From contig KQ965738.1 of assembly GCA_001574975.1 (NCBI GenBank), positions 488,277-552,276 on the forward strand: 64,000 nucleotides of DNA. The letters run 5' to 3'. The notes below the pieces were generated by a model. It did not search any database and had not been told where the DNA came from. It saw nothing but the letters and a program-made list of their open reading frames with translations. Shown piece by piece: positions 1-12,155 of the stretch. Every line of letters starts with the position of its first letter. Positions within the stretch are counted from its first letter, which is position 1. The DNA is from Gonapodya prolifera JEL478 (Eukaryota; Monoblepharomycota; Monoblepharidomycetes; Monoblepharidales; Gonapodyaceae). A program made the translations under genes and the position numbers.

Positions 1-2431
1 CAGTGGTAAATGCCGACTTCACCCAGCATGAAAGGTTTGTTCTTTGCGGTCGCGTAGACATCATAGAAGGAGGGGCTAATGGTGGTACCGTCGACGATGC
101 TCTTCCCGGTTATGGTCCAGTCGAAGTAGTCTCGAGGAGGAACGAAATTGTTGACATCTGCCAATGGCAAGTGTGCCCACAAAATATAAGCGAGCTTTAC
201 ACGGTATCATACAATCAATGACTCACAGGGGTATGTTGGTCCATAGTGATAAACGGTTCCGCCAACCCAGTCTGCATGCATTGAGTGGAGAGAAATTGAG
301 TAAGGAAAATTTGGAGATTCAGATCCCCAACTCACCGACAACGTCGTCGCCGGGATAGTAAGGGGCATCTGGTCGTATCAAAATTATGAAAGAGGAAGAC
401 GTGCAGTGTCAGTGGCAATTGCATAACGTGCGCCTCCTGAGGCATACCCACAAGGATCGTCTCCGGAATCAATGGCTCCGTTCTATTGAAATAAAAGGAG
501 AACATTCCATCAACAATGCCTTGAAAGCTTTTCCCGACAACAACCCACCTTGTTGGTGTCCACGGCTTCAAAGTCGGTTGTGTTCGGCGGGGGTAAATTG
601 TAGGTCGCGTAAGGGTAAGTGTCGGCGATTGTGGGAGCCCAAAGCATTGCAGTGGCGGGAGCGGTAGCGTGGACAACGGTCGCTAGACGGCGGAAGGTTG
701 ATTTGTACAGTGTTGGTTGGCGACCCTAAAATGGTTGTTAGGTTAACAGTTGTCCCAACGTTTTGCACTGGTGTAGGCGAGTGAGACACTTACCCTGCAT
801 GAATTGCAATACGAATTGCAAAATTGGTGAGATTGGTTGCGGCAGAATGTGCATGATACGTTGGGATGGTGAGAAAAGCCAAAGAGAACAGAAGTACAGC
901 ATTGACCAACCATGTGTACCAAGCACCGTTCATTCTGTGCAACGTCTCATCATCAGCTTCTCATTTCGTTCAGAAACCGAAGCCGTACTCACTCGTGACC
1001 AAATCGAACAATGACAGCGTACTGCTCGTTCAGCACTCGGAATGCATCCGCGAACAGCTTGATGAGGTCATCCGTGACCAACACGAGGCCATTCGAAGGC
1101 ATGAGCGTGATTTCGATAATACTTCCGACGGGTAGTTCGCTCGCGTTTGAGGCGTAGTGGGTCATATTACGAGCTGACAACAACGGTTTACTTGCCCGCT
1201 TCATTTCTTTCGGCGGAAACGGAGAAAGCTCACCGAGGACGCGAGGATCCAGAGTGTGGTTGTCCATGGTCCAAAACACGCAGACAAGCTTGGGCATGAC
1301 GCCTCGTGTGTTGTTTACGGTCCATCTGTCCGAGATTTTGTTGAAGTCTTCGTCGATAGCGACGCCGAACCACATCTTCCCCGCGGGTGGGTAGGGTGTG
1401 GCTGTGGTGAGAGTTGGCAGACTGCTGACGGATGCTGTTGCGCCGGCTGAATGCGCGTTGCAATAGCTTAGAAGTTGCAATAGCACGGAAGACGAGTAAG
1501 AGAAACTCACCAGTTTTGGTAGCGTTTGCGTCTGAGGCGAGTGCTCCGGAACCGGCCTGGGGCATGTCTGGCAGAAGAGGTCTCACATCTGCTGCTCGGG
1601 TTGGCACACCTATCCACGCTGCACTCACTGGGATTGGAGGAGGTGCTTAATCCAGGGCGGAATTTGAGGAAGTAGATAGCAGCGCCAGCGCCACCTGCAG
1701 CGAGGAGAAGGACGGTGAAGATAACACCTGCAAGCCACACGACCCCACCCGTATCATGCATTAGAATGCGCCTCGAACGGCACAAATGTACGCGAATACG
1801 ACTTACCACATAGAAGCCATCGTCGTCGCTTGGGTTTCTCGTCCACGGCGGGATATCTGGCTTGCGGTAAGCCACCCTCTATCATTGTTTCCTCCTCCTT
1901 GTACAGAGGACTGGGCTCCGACGACTCCATGACCTGGGGAGGCTCATCCCATCGTGAATGCCACTGGGGGGACAGAGTGGCGATGTCATGGTATTGGTGT
2001 TCGGGTGTGACGAGGTCACTTGTCAAGCCAGGCTCTGGGAGTCGAACCGAGTCCTGTTCGACATATTCTTCGCGATCCTTATCCTTGCTCTTGGACTTGG
2101 AACGCTTTCGGCGATGTTTTCGTGACGACCCGCGCTTCTTCCTCCCGCTACGCCCAGACGACGCAACGGCGTCGGTCTCTGGTTGGTCTCCATATCCATA
2201 CTCGGTCTGGTCCCACTCGTCGCCATCGCGGTCCCCGTCCCTAGAAGAGTAGTGATCCTCATACGGATCCGCCTCGGGTTCGTTCCAGTAGTCCTCCGAT
2301 GCCACGACGACATCTGCCTTGCGGCTCTTCCGCGACCTTGACCCACTCCTTGAGCCCTTGCGCCTTGATGGGGAGAGCCTGCTGTCCATCTCTGGTGCAA
2401 AGTCCCAATTCGGGTCGAGGTATCTGGACAT
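1..2431 (-). CDS. Membrane-anchored GH26-like glycoside hydrolase (3' end outside window)
   Basis: Predicted type II membrane protein with an extracellular glycosidase domain resembling GH26 (beta-mannanase clan). The first exon (2431 to 1807) is cytosolic, rich in Ser, Arg and Lys, and starts at MSRYLDPNWDF, the first ATG of the frame. The next exon begins with the membrane segment VIFTVLLLAAGGAGAAIYFL. After a Ser/Thr linker the catalytic domain reads FGVAIDEDF, then RFGHE-MNGAWYTW, where the Glu codon is split by an intron at about 985-992; this matches the GH26 acid/base HE motif. Further exons give AMLWAPTIADTYPY, the metal-site-like DTNKNGAIDSGDD, YYPGDDVVDWVGG and PFMLGEVG, whose Glu fits the nucleophile. 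At least eight exons are needed, all with GT-AG borders (for example introns 1728-1806 and 726-906). The C-terminus is missing. The fold call is firm; the substrate is inference, since some fungal GH26-like proteins act on other glucans. Confidence 0.85.
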
Positions 2432-3414
2432 GCCGTGATGGGAGCGAGGTTTAGAGCTTGAGTTTGGCAAGCCAAGCTCTTAAGATTTGAGGCGTTTCAG
2501 GGAGTTCCTTCCCCCCATCCAACCCTTTACATCATACACTTCACCCCCGCAAAGAACCCACCTTGCAATGGTTTCCGCCGGATTTGAAGAATAAATTTGT
2601 TGGCATGCAAGGATCGGAAGTCTCCACGCCGATCACTTGAAGTGAGGAGCGCGCAATTCGTCCCACCGTCCGTCCCCCACGGTTGTGCAACGCCTCGTCG
2701 ATCAATTAAAACAGCAAAGCTGTTCGATCGTTCGTTTTCTGTCTAATTTTTCGCACCGATTGCTATTATTTGTAGACCAGATCTCCAACTGCGGCAGGTG
2801 ACGGGTCAAGGTCCTAAAAAAGTATGAAATCGTCAGGGTGGCGGAACAGACTCCAGCCCTCAGAGTTTCAGCAAAACAGAGCCAAACGCAAAACACAGCA
2901 AGCCAGTCTCATAGAGCGTCCAATGCAAGCCGACCCCTATAAATGCGGACTCATCGTCTCTCCTTCTGAACACATGGCGGGCGGGCTTTATCGGTCGTTT
3001 GTCAGGTCGCTCCACAGGCAGCCCCCTTTGTCGCCGCACTGGTCTCGATTTTCCAAATCGGCGATATATTTTCTAAGTGTCAGCCACTTCCCTCGATGAC
3101 CGAGAAGTGCTCTCTAGCGGAACTTTCAGCATCAGCGTTCATTACCAACAACATCGTATGTACCTTCATTTTCAACTATATGCAACTACTTTACATTTTT
3201 CACATGTTTCGTGGCGAACTTTACTTTTGTACTGTCTATCACACAATGATCAATCACACTGAAGAGATGGGGACCATTACCCCGTCCCGGTTAGAAATTC
3301 CCCCCCTGGGGGAACCACTTCCACAAGTCTGGGCAATGTCTTGGCGAAAACCAGTCAAACACTCCGGTCAGCGACCTTAATAGTCTCTTCAACAACTCCA
3401 GAAAGGACAAACGT
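2432..3414. other. Intergenic region
   Basis: No convincing gene lies between the 5' end of the GH26-like gene and the 3' end of the PX gene. The frames present are short and lack domain motifs or splice continuity. A TATA-like TATAAAT at about 2939 on the plus strand has no recognisable downstream plus-strand gene. The left part should hold the promoter of the GH26-like gene. Confidence 0.5.
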
Positions 3415-5687
3415 TCAAGCTTTCGCTCCCTCCTCCACCACTTCTGCGCCTTCAGCCAGTTCCCCAACAAATTCCCTCCACACACTCCAGTCCTCCCACC
3501 CCATTTCGACCAGAACATCCCAGTACACCTCAGCCAACCACCCTTCCAACAACCCCGCCCTCTTTTTCAAGAACCCCACATCCAGTCTCCTCAAAATCGT
3601 CTTCGGGGGAAGAACAGGAATCGTCAAGGGTGCGCCACTTTTATCCCGCGAGGACAATGACGCATGTCTGAGCGGTTTGTACGGCGTCCCCAGGGACCGC
3701 TCGAGGAACGCCATCGAGACCATCGAGAGGGCAGACGGGGACTCGGGACGTGTGTCACCAAGAGCGTTTGACGGTGGGTGAGGTGAGCCTGGTTGCTGCG
3801 GCGGGACGACGGGGAGGTCGAGCTTGCCGACGAGGGCGCGTCGAAGGGCCACAAAGTCCGAGTACCGCACGCGCCCGACCTGCCGCGTACGGAACGTCCA
3901 GTGGCGGTGGTCTGAGTGGTCCGGGTGGTCTTGGTTGGTCGTCGCGCATGGATCGGAAGAGGTCGGCTCGGTGGGCTGGTCGTGTATGGTGAGCTCGAGA
4001 CATGTCCCCCCAGCTCCTGCTCCTCCGCATGGGATTGCTTCGACGACGGAAAAGAGGTACGTGGCGTACCTCCGGAACAGACCCGCTGATACGACGAGGG
4101 GATCGGTGAGGTGAAAAGAGATGATGGCGGGGTGCGATTCGGGTGGTGTAAGCTCAACATTGGAGTTGGAGGAGGAGAAATAGGAAAGAAGGAGCGACGC
4201 ACGGGGAGATGGTGGGAGGTGGAAGGAGTGGCGTGGTGACGATGGAAGCAAGAGCGAGCCGCGGGGTGAGGTGGGGTGAGGCAGGTCGGAGAGACCAGAG
4301 AGAATAGCGTAGCTTGCTACGAGGTTGGCACCAGCCGCCCTACGAGGTCGAGGAGACGACGGAAGGATGCAAATAGACGGCGAGGGCGACGGGTCGCGCG
4401 AGGCGCTTTGGCTCTCAGAAAAGTCTTCGTGGCCCTTTATCTCGGTGCTGGTTGCTCGTCTGGGGCGAGATGAGGATTGCTGTGAAGCAGGGAGTTCGCC
4501 AACGTTCTCAAGGACACTGTTACTCTGCTTGACGTCACTGCCTGTCGCGCGGCGAGGTCGTGGGAAGGAAGGAACCACACTGATATCTTTGAACGATGCA
4601 GTGGTGGTTGGATCCACGTGAACTTCAGGAATCCTGTCCAAAAATCTGACATCACCACCCCCGCTGGTCGCTCTCCTCCTTCTTAGGGGCGACGAAACAA
4701 TGGTGCGCTGACACAGCGATGAACCTTGTTGTGTGCCAGGTGGCCAGGACGGACCATCTTCCGCGCCCTTGGCGTCAAGCTGCTTCAACTTCTCAGAGAG
4801 TGGGGAAGGCGAAGTGCCTCGGAGGTTTGAGGATTGGGACCCGGGAGCCGTTCTGGACCGAGACGTGCTCTCGCGGCGAGTGCGGGACGAGCTTTTCCGT
4901 CGAGAAGACCGACGTGGGCGAGAAGGCGAGGATGTCAGCGATCGAGGTGAGCGGGATGAGCGCGAGGATGAAGCAAGGACTGTAGGTTGTGTGCGAGTTG
5001 TGGAGTGGAAGTTGGGTGATGGAGAGCAAGGTGTGGAGTAGGGGGACGCTTGGAGGGTGCGGCTGATTGGAGATAGGGAAGCGTTAAGCGTGGATTGAGG
5101 AGAGAGAGGCGAGGACGAGGGAGAGTACAGGGTCACGTCGCCGTCGGAGGAATGTCTTGCATGATGAGAAAGTGTGTGAGGGGCGGAGATAATAGTAGAT
5201 TCCGTGAGGAATGGATTGTTCTGTGGGTCAAGTATTGGAACAAACCCAAGGGTGTTGGAGCGCTGAGAGGCTGCAAGAAAGAGTAGAGATTTTCGTGAAT
5301 TGAGCTGGATTGCATATCATTTAATCGATCGCTGCCTTTTCAACGTCTGCGTCCCACTTCTTTGCAGTGGTTGTTGCCATCTGTTGTACAACCCTATGCT
5401 TCTGTACGAACTACGCCCTCCGCCAACGACTCACCTCTCCTATCCCTCACGTTTTTCTCTTTTTGCATGCACATTTCTCTCCCATCGCCATCTCTGCAGC
5501 ACTCCTCCGCCTCGCACGGCTCGTCGTGTGTTGAACTTCGATGCAGTCGACTACGATCGCCATCCACCGCAATTTTCCACTCTGCCTTCACCACATCATC
5601 CAACTCCTCGCAGATCGCACCCATCGGGCGGGTCCTTTTCCCTGAAGGTGGAGGGGAGGGTTGTGGTTGGGTGCGTGACCACACCAT
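3415..5687 (-). CDS. PX (Phox homology) domain protein with Ser/Pro/Arg-rich N-terminal half
   Basis: The C-terminal 220 residues form a PX domain, a phosphoinositide-binding fold found in endosomal sorting proteins. Seen are RVRYSDFVALRRAL, the proline-rich PVLPPKTILRRLD, and the helix FLKKRAGLLEGWLAEV. A long acidic/Pro insert separates strands from the PPK loop. The N-terminal half is disordered and carries four variants of RPRRAT/RRRRAT, which look like basophilic kinase sites. The frame is open upstream of the first GTG-like start to a good acceptor (CTTTCTTGCAG, ending at 5271). It joins in phase to an upstream exon ending at the donor at 5434, with ATG at 5687 (MVWSRTQPQ). The 3415-5270 exon is firm; the first exon is less certain. 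The gene faces away from the kinase gene at 6801. Expected role is membrane trafficking or scaffolding; no second catalytic domain is visible. Confidence 0.75.
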
Positions 5688-6800
5688 CCCTTCATTTGTA
5701 CCTATCGCGGTTTTTTTCTCCTTCCTAATGTCCACATTATTCAAGACTTTTCGAATTCATTTTCATTTTCAACAACCACGACCATGTTCCACCTTCGGAG
5801 ATTATTGTGTCAGTACCATCCACTCAAGAACACGTGGTATACTTTCCGCCTGTGGTTTTGCGGCATTTCTCACTTCATCTCTCCTGCTACAAGTAACTTT
5901 ACTTCACTTGTCCTTTAGTTTTGCGAACAAAGTGTGCTATGGTCAAACCGTGCACCACTTTCTTCTTCTTATGCACAATCAGTCCACCTTCCCTCCATCA
6001 CAGTGTACGGACGGACCTGGTCTCGGATCGACGTTAAGCAATCCACCTGGAGACAATCGTGTACACTACTGGATCACGATATTTCCAGGAAGATTGTTAG
6101 ACCCCGCCCCATTGCTCGACAGATGCAATGGAATCGAGGCCTCGAACGCAAGTCAATAGTCCGCTGGTCTTTGCGCCTACAAGCCTCGAAAGAGCATGTC
6201 GGAATATTGAGCCTTTTGGCGTACCTTCCGTTGCCGAAAGGCCTTTGCAGTTCTGCAAAATTTGTTGGACTTCACCTTCCACCCAATTGCAGCGAGACGA
6301 GCGACGGAGGAAAGCTTTCTTGTTTGGAGTTTCTGCGAGGATATCCTCACTGCTGGTGTTCATGCAAACCGTGCTGTTAACACCCTTGTGTCCATTGCAT
6401 GGTTTGTGACAACATCGGCAGTTTCGTACCTCTGCTCATCGTACCTTACTTGAGTGCAAGATTCAATCGAGGATAACTGGGCACCGTTTCGTTTGCGCCA
6501 CGACGGTTGCCTTTTAATGCTTCGAGAGAACAAAAGCGACCCACTTACAACTCGCCAGTAGCCACTCTTTTCGGAGAGTTGCAAGAATTGGTGGGCTTTA
6601 TTGTGTCGCGACAGCCATCGTAGATAAATAAATAGCTTTGGTTTAAAACACCGCCGGTATTGTAATTACCAAAAGACCTAATATTGAGTGCGTCCTTCTA
6701 TCATATCGGAAAAGAATGTTCGTTTCAGGACGTACACGTCACGATATGTTGACTCCGCAAAAAGAGGTTCCCGGTGACTTTCGATCAATTCGCACATCGC
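5688..6800. other. Long intergenic region between PX gene and kinase gene
   Basis: About 1.1 kb between two divergent genes. Several 60-150 codon frames exist on both strands but none shows a domain, repeat or consistent splice pattern. It probably holds both promoters. The best small frame is an 88-codon ATG frame on the minus strand (6097-6363), unsupported by any recognisable feature. Confidence 0.45.
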
Positions 6801-9800
6801 ATGCCAGAAAAGGTTCAGAAGCAACTTGGCCTCCTCGGCCGTGTCTTCTCGCGGAAAAACACCCCACCTCCAATCTCCGAATCGTCGCCGGAATTCCCGT
6901 CAGCTGCCAAGCTCAAGGATTATGACCTGCTCAAGCTTCTCGGTAATCCCACCCGCGATGCTGAGCGATTCGAACCGTCGAAACTTACGCATTTCGGTTT
7001 GTCTGGGGTGCAAAAGGGAAAGGGAAAGAAGGCCGGGTGCTGGAAGCAATTCATCGTCCCACGAAGATTCACGTCGCCGTTAAAGAGATTTCCAAGCCGC
7101 GTTCCCTATTTGGAGGACCAGGAGATCCGAAAAAGGAGCTAGAGATTCGGAAGAGTATACAGAATGAGATTGAATTGATGAAGTGAGTTGGGCCAAGAGA
7201 ACGGGTTCTTGACATACCATGACTCCCCGAGGAAGGGAGAACAAGAGACGTCCCACCAGAGGAAACGATTAGATGCTCAACCCGGAGGACGCCAACGTGC
7301 TTTCGAGGAAATGGAACTCGTTGCAATTGACGGAGGTCTCCAGAGGAACCGGAGCGGGAACGCTCGAAAGAACGTTCCCTGCTTTAAATACCCCCACGAA
7401 ATGTTCCACGTATATACCTCACTGCTTTGGGTGACGGGCACCTCCGTGACGAATGATCGAAACCTAACGATGAACGCCCTCCGCTTTCGCAGACGCCTTC
7501 ATCACCCCCACATCATACGGATGTATGACCACTTTGAGACCAAGGACAAACACTATCTCGTTTTTGAAATGGCTACTGGCGGAGAGCTCCATGAGAGAAT
7601 TGCGGAGAGGGGACACTTCAATGAAAGGTGAAGCTCAGTTCTGCAAAGAAGTCGCAACCCAGCCAATGTTATTTCGTGGTCCCCTACAGGGATGCAGCGA
7701 TTATTATGGCCACTCTTATTAATGCTATTGGCTTTCTTCACAAACACGGAGTTGTACACAGGGTGCGTCATGTTTGAATTATGGATCGCGCACAATCGCA
7801 CTTCACCGTGCACTCAACTTCTGCTCCCTCCAGGACATCAAATCCGCGAATGTTCTTTTCCGCACACCGTCGCACACGTCCGACATTTGCCTTGTGGACT
7901 TCGGTATCTCTCGGGCGCTCGAAGAGGGCCAAAAGCTCACGGACCTCACCGGTACTCTAGCGTACATTGCGCCAGAGATTCTGACGCAAAGAGGATACGG
8001 TGCGACAGTTGACATGTGGGCGGCGGGAGTGATGAGTGAGTGAGGCGACGTGATGCTGTTTGCTCGGATTGCGAAAGACATTGGTATTTCCGTTTTCAGC
8101 ATATGAATTAGTGTCCGGATACCAGCCCTTCCATAGTATTGACTCTCAAGAAGATCTTTTTGACCGCATCCTGCGCGCGGACTTTGATTTCCCCGATGAG
8201 TGGTTCGGACAAGTACGTTCCAGTCTCGGTGATGGACTTTCGACTTCCCCGTTGATCACATTCCCCATGACTACAAGGTTTCAGATGAATGCAAGGATTT
8301 TATCAAAAAACTTATACATGTGGGTTTTGTTTCTTTGTATCCCTTCTTCGTGCATCTTTTTAACGCAAACCACAGACGAATCCTCGTACTCGCTACACCG
8401 CAGCCCAATGCCTTGAGCACTCTTGGTTTCTCCGCTTTGTGCCACCCGACTATCTCTCTATTCTGTCGGAGATTAACGAAGCCGCTGAGCGCATCAAACA
8501 AGGACTGGACTCACCGCACCGGATCGAATACCACGATCGTAAAAGCCCCGGCGTCGCCCTTGATCCGGAGGAAGCTCGTGTGCTAGACCTCATGGGAGAG
8601 CTCTTGGATGAAGAGGAGGGGAAAGGCACCCATCGGCGGGTGAAAACTTTCGCAGTGACAGGAAGCGACACCGCGATTGCAAAGGCAAAATATGGCGGTG
8701 TCTTACCGGGTGTGCTGGACGTCGGGAGCTTGCTTGGCGGGCTGGAGGGAAAGAACCTCCCGAACTTGCACTTGAAACTAACCAGGGCCGGTGGAAGGCG
8801 GAGACACAGCAGTGAGTAAAAGTTTGCATTGAATAGCATATAGTTGCTGATTGATTTTGGTGATAGTCTCTGTTGCTGATGTTTCTCGCAAGCTTCACGT
8901 CGAACACGAGTTAAGCCCATTTGATTTAGCTGCAGAGATATCCTTGGATTATCCCGGAGTTGCACCAGCGATATCTCCTTCTGACGATCACAGTTCCCCA
9001 TCATCACCGCTTGCTGAATCACAAGTCGTTCCTGTCAACACTCGAGCGCTTCAGGGTGATCCAAACTCGCCGGATCAAAGCTCGAACCACCACTCTTTCA
9101 CCCGCTCTGCCACTCATCCTAACGATGCAGCAAGTTCCGTATCGGACAGTGCTTCGAGCCAAACGGAGGCGCCTAATCTTGTCACAGTTGCGATGCACAC
9201 ACCGCGACCACGTAGGCTGTCTTTCGACGTGGCCTTGTATGAGCACCGGAAGGAGATAAATGCGGACCCAGTTTTTGTTGAGGATGCAAAACAGGAAGTG
9301 AAAGACGATGTCGTCGAAGGTCTAGTGGAGCAACTCGCAGACTTCGTGAGGCCTCCTTCTCGAGGACTAGTCTCCAGTGCGAGCCCAACACTTCCCTCAG
9401 GCGTTGACGGGATATCAGTAATGAGCCCAGTGGTGCAGCCTGCTGGACGTACAACCCCTCCTCATCGAATAGCTAGTCCAATTTTTCTCCGCTCGCTCCT
9501 TTCTTCCTCACCCAGTGTTCAAAGGAACGCCGCCATCACATTGAAAAATGCCTTCGACTTGAAAGGAACACCATCTCCGCCGCCTGGCTCTCACAGAATG
9601 TCCTCGATGAGCCCCTCTTGGGTGCACGTTCCGGATCCTGGTGGTCACCTTTCACAGGACGCAAAAGCACACTTGATGATCGCGGAACTGGCAGCGAAGG
9701 ACAAAACCGGAGAACTTTTGGGCACAAGCGAGGAGTTCGAGGCAAGAGTTGCAAGGGTGAAAGAGCGGGTTCAACAGATGGTTCAAGATGCCGTTAAAAG

Positions 9801-9807
9801 TACTTGA
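6801..9807 (+). CDS. CaMK-like Ser/Thr protein kinase with long C-terminal extension
   Basis: Complete kinase domain spread over about eight exons. Splicing at 6943-7016 restores the glycine loop as LLGKGKEGRVLEA. Then come the ATP-binding Lys in HVAVKEISK, the helix-C Glu in IQNEIELMK, the hinge LVFEMATGGELHERI, the catalytic loop VVHRDIKSANVLF, the metal motif VDFGIS, the activation segment end GTLAYIAPEIL, and DMWAAGVMSYELVSGYQPF in subdomain IX. The lobe closes with PRTRYTAAQCLEHSWF. This order and the APE/GYQPF details fit the CaMK group. The start is ATG 6801 (MPEKVQKQLG); the frame is open upstream but has no earlier ATG. The 420-residue tail is Ser/Pro-rich, ends in a charged helix, and shows no obvious calmodulin site or FHA domain. 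All catalytic residues are present, so it should be active. Substrate unknown. It converges on the next gene with an 85 bp gap. Confidence 0.9.
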
Positions 9808-9892
9808 AACCTCGATATAATTATTGACATATTTTATTAATGATATCGGCATGTATGAATGTGATAACACTCGACGTGAAATCTCTCGTCCT

Positions 9893-11632
9893 TTAATTTC
9901 CTCGCCCCGAGTTCCATGCAAATTGTCCCGGTTGCCCAGTCGTGTTTCCGACTGCAGCACCGACATTACCAACCGCTCCGACGACGGCTTGACCACCAGC
10001 GATAGATGTTTGACCCACTCCCGTCCATCCTGCCGACGCAGCACCTGTTGCGATCTGTGGCGGAACCACTTGTGGCGGTCATCCCACTTCCAGGCACCCC
10101 AGCGGAAGCAGCTCCAGCTGCCGATTGAGCAACCGTACCTGCTGTAGATGATGCGCCTCCAGATGCAAATGGGGAGATTCCGCTGACGCCGTATGACACT
10201 CCGGCTCCAGTTCCAGGTGCCGTGGAAGCGCCGCCAGTCGCAACTTGAGGGATAGCACTTGCTGTATGCGTAATGGGCACTCTACCCAGTGCTCGTGTCC
10301 CACTGCTGTCGCAGGGTGTGAACCAAAAGTGCCACCGAATCCATGTAATCCTTGGGCCGGGGCATGGGCCACACCACCAGTTCCACCTGCAACGGCTCCA
10401 GCAGGGTGCGTGCCAAAGCCTCCGATTTGACCGGCCCCATGCATGCCTTGTGCTGGCGCATTCACAACAGTGCCCGCGGGTCCGCCGGCAATTGAGGCAC
10501 CGTGGCCGAGAGAAGATGCTCTAGCGTGAGTCCCATCCAATGGACCAGCAAGAGCTCCACCGTGGCCTGACACAGTGCCAGGCTGTGCACCGAGACCTCC
10601 TCCCTGACCAATCCCGTGCGCTACATTCCCAGGGGCATTCACATCGGTACCTCCTGCTGTTCCTGCACCGTGAGGTGCACCTACTGTCGATACAGCGTTG
10701 CCGATCGTTGAGGCAGCGCCCTTTCCACCAGTTGCCGCTCCTCCACCGTTGGCACCAATCGTGTGTCCTTTTGTGGATGCTGCCCCCTTTCCACCACCTG
10801 CCGCGTCAATTCCGGTTCCTAACCCCCCTGCATGCTCGGGACCTGCTGCTCCACGAACAAAATTACCTCCTTCGGAGGGGTCGTGTAGTGCTCCATGCCC
10901 TCCGGGTTGGTGGACTAATGCTTCTCCATAATCGTGAGTTGGGACAGCGGAATAGCCATTTCCAGCGTTATGCGGACCAGCAAATGCAGCACCTTCACCG
11001 AAGCTTGGATCAGATGTTGGCACCGCATGATATGACGGCGACTCCATGTCACGAGGACCTGGTGCTCGACCTTTCGACCTGTTGATAAAAAGCAAAAATG
11101 TAGTCCTCAGTGTTCTTTTAGGACCATTCATTACTGAGGACCCACCATTTCTGATATCCGTTTTCTCCTAGCCCTCCGATCAAAAGCAGACCAGCCAGTG
11201 CTCCAATGACCGATCCTGTAATAACACCCACGTAAGGCACTGTTACAGCGTTGTGGTCGCTTGATGGCATCGCTATCATTGCTGGCATTGATGGAGTTGG
11301 TGAGAACGACGGTTGTGGTGCAGTGCTTAGAAGCGCTCTGGCACTGGAAAGGACGGGTATCAAGCTCGGTGGGTGGGATGATGGGGGCAGTAGGGGAGAT
11401 GGGGGAAGGGTCCGGCGAAGCCCCATAGTGGCGGTGCAGACGAGGAGGAAGGAGAAGGAGAGGAACGCGGCTGTGAGTCAGTGGATTGTGGAGGTGATGG
11501 CGACGACGCGGCTGTAGGAGGTGTAGGTGTTGGAGAGTTGTCGGAGGAGGACGTTTGCGCATCGGAGATGCGAAGGAGGCAGGAGACAAGAATCGGAGCA
11601 AAAATGGGCAGAACACGATGTCGAAGTGACAT
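9893..11632 (-). CDS. Single-pass membrane protein with Gly/Ala-rich cytosolic tail, LRR-less paralogue of the next gene
   Basis: Starts at ATG 11632 with a clear signal peptide (MSLRHRVLPIFAPILVSCLL, cleavage near SDAQ). A short Ser/Pro/Thr ectodomain follows, then the membrane segment VITGSVIGALAGLLLIGGL, ending in GENGYQKW. The Trp codon is split by a phase-2 intron (donor near 11148), and the tail begins RDMESPSYHAV. The tail is a long Gly/Ala repeat with units such as GHGASIAGGPAG, VNAPAQGMHGAGQ and GFGTHPAGAVAGG. The neighbouring LRR gene has the same membrane exon, same intron position and phase, and same tail units, so the two are tandem paralogues. Near 10285 the Gly/Ala composition moves to another frame and returns near 10075, ending as FAWNSGRGN and stop at 9893. 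This is either two small indels, an intron plus an indel, or a sequence error. Function unknown; a cell-surface anchor or sensor is inference. Confidence 0.7.
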
Positions 11633-12155
11633 TTTGATAAAGTTATGCCTGGATTCGTGCCAGCCTGAAAGAAAAACGCGATTGGACGGATGAAAATGGG
11701 ATAATGGTGAGCACGAAGCAGCACGGGCCAGAGAGCTCTTCACGCGGCACCCACGCATGAATCAGAGAGTTTCGGTGCAAGTCAGATCGGCGGAAATCGG
11801 CGGGTGCACGCGATGCCTTGCTTGGCGCGATCGCGAAAGTGTTGCTAAGGCCGGCAACTGTGGCCACTGGCGTAACTCACCGCCTCGTTCCTTCTGCCGC
11901 ACGTGGGACCAAGTCCTTGACGTGGATATCACAATTAAATGGTCAAAATGGATTGGTACACTTGTAATTTTGCCATCCGGTGACCGGGGCTCCACATAGA
12001 AGCTCACCGGGTGAAACAACGACTCACCGCACCTTCGTGAACATCCTCGCCACACCATTTCACATTTCACAGGGGACCAATCCCATTCAACCACCGGAGC
12101 CCAGCCACAAAAATAAGAGAAACCTGGAGAATTTTCTGCAATTACAACTGTTAAA
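11633..12155. other. Intergenic region between tandem membrane-protein paralogues
   Basis: About 520 bp between the stop of the LRR gene and the start of its paralogue, both on the minus strand. No coding pattern was found. It should contain the promoter of the 9893-11632 gene; no strong TATA element stands out. Confidence 0.5.

Noticed and set aside
3-676. Several plus-strand frames of 60-100 codons at the left edge
   Set aside because: They overlap exons of the minus-strand GH26-like gene, begin with non-ATG codons and have no motifs.
5362-6159. A 265-codon plus-strand frame
   Set aside because: Low-complexity Ser/Leu/Phe reading without a domain, antisense in part to the probable first exon of the PX gene.
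6097-6363. An 88-codon ATG frame on the minus strand
   Set aside because: Protein-like composition but no homology clue, no splice partner and no promoter feature; too short to claim.
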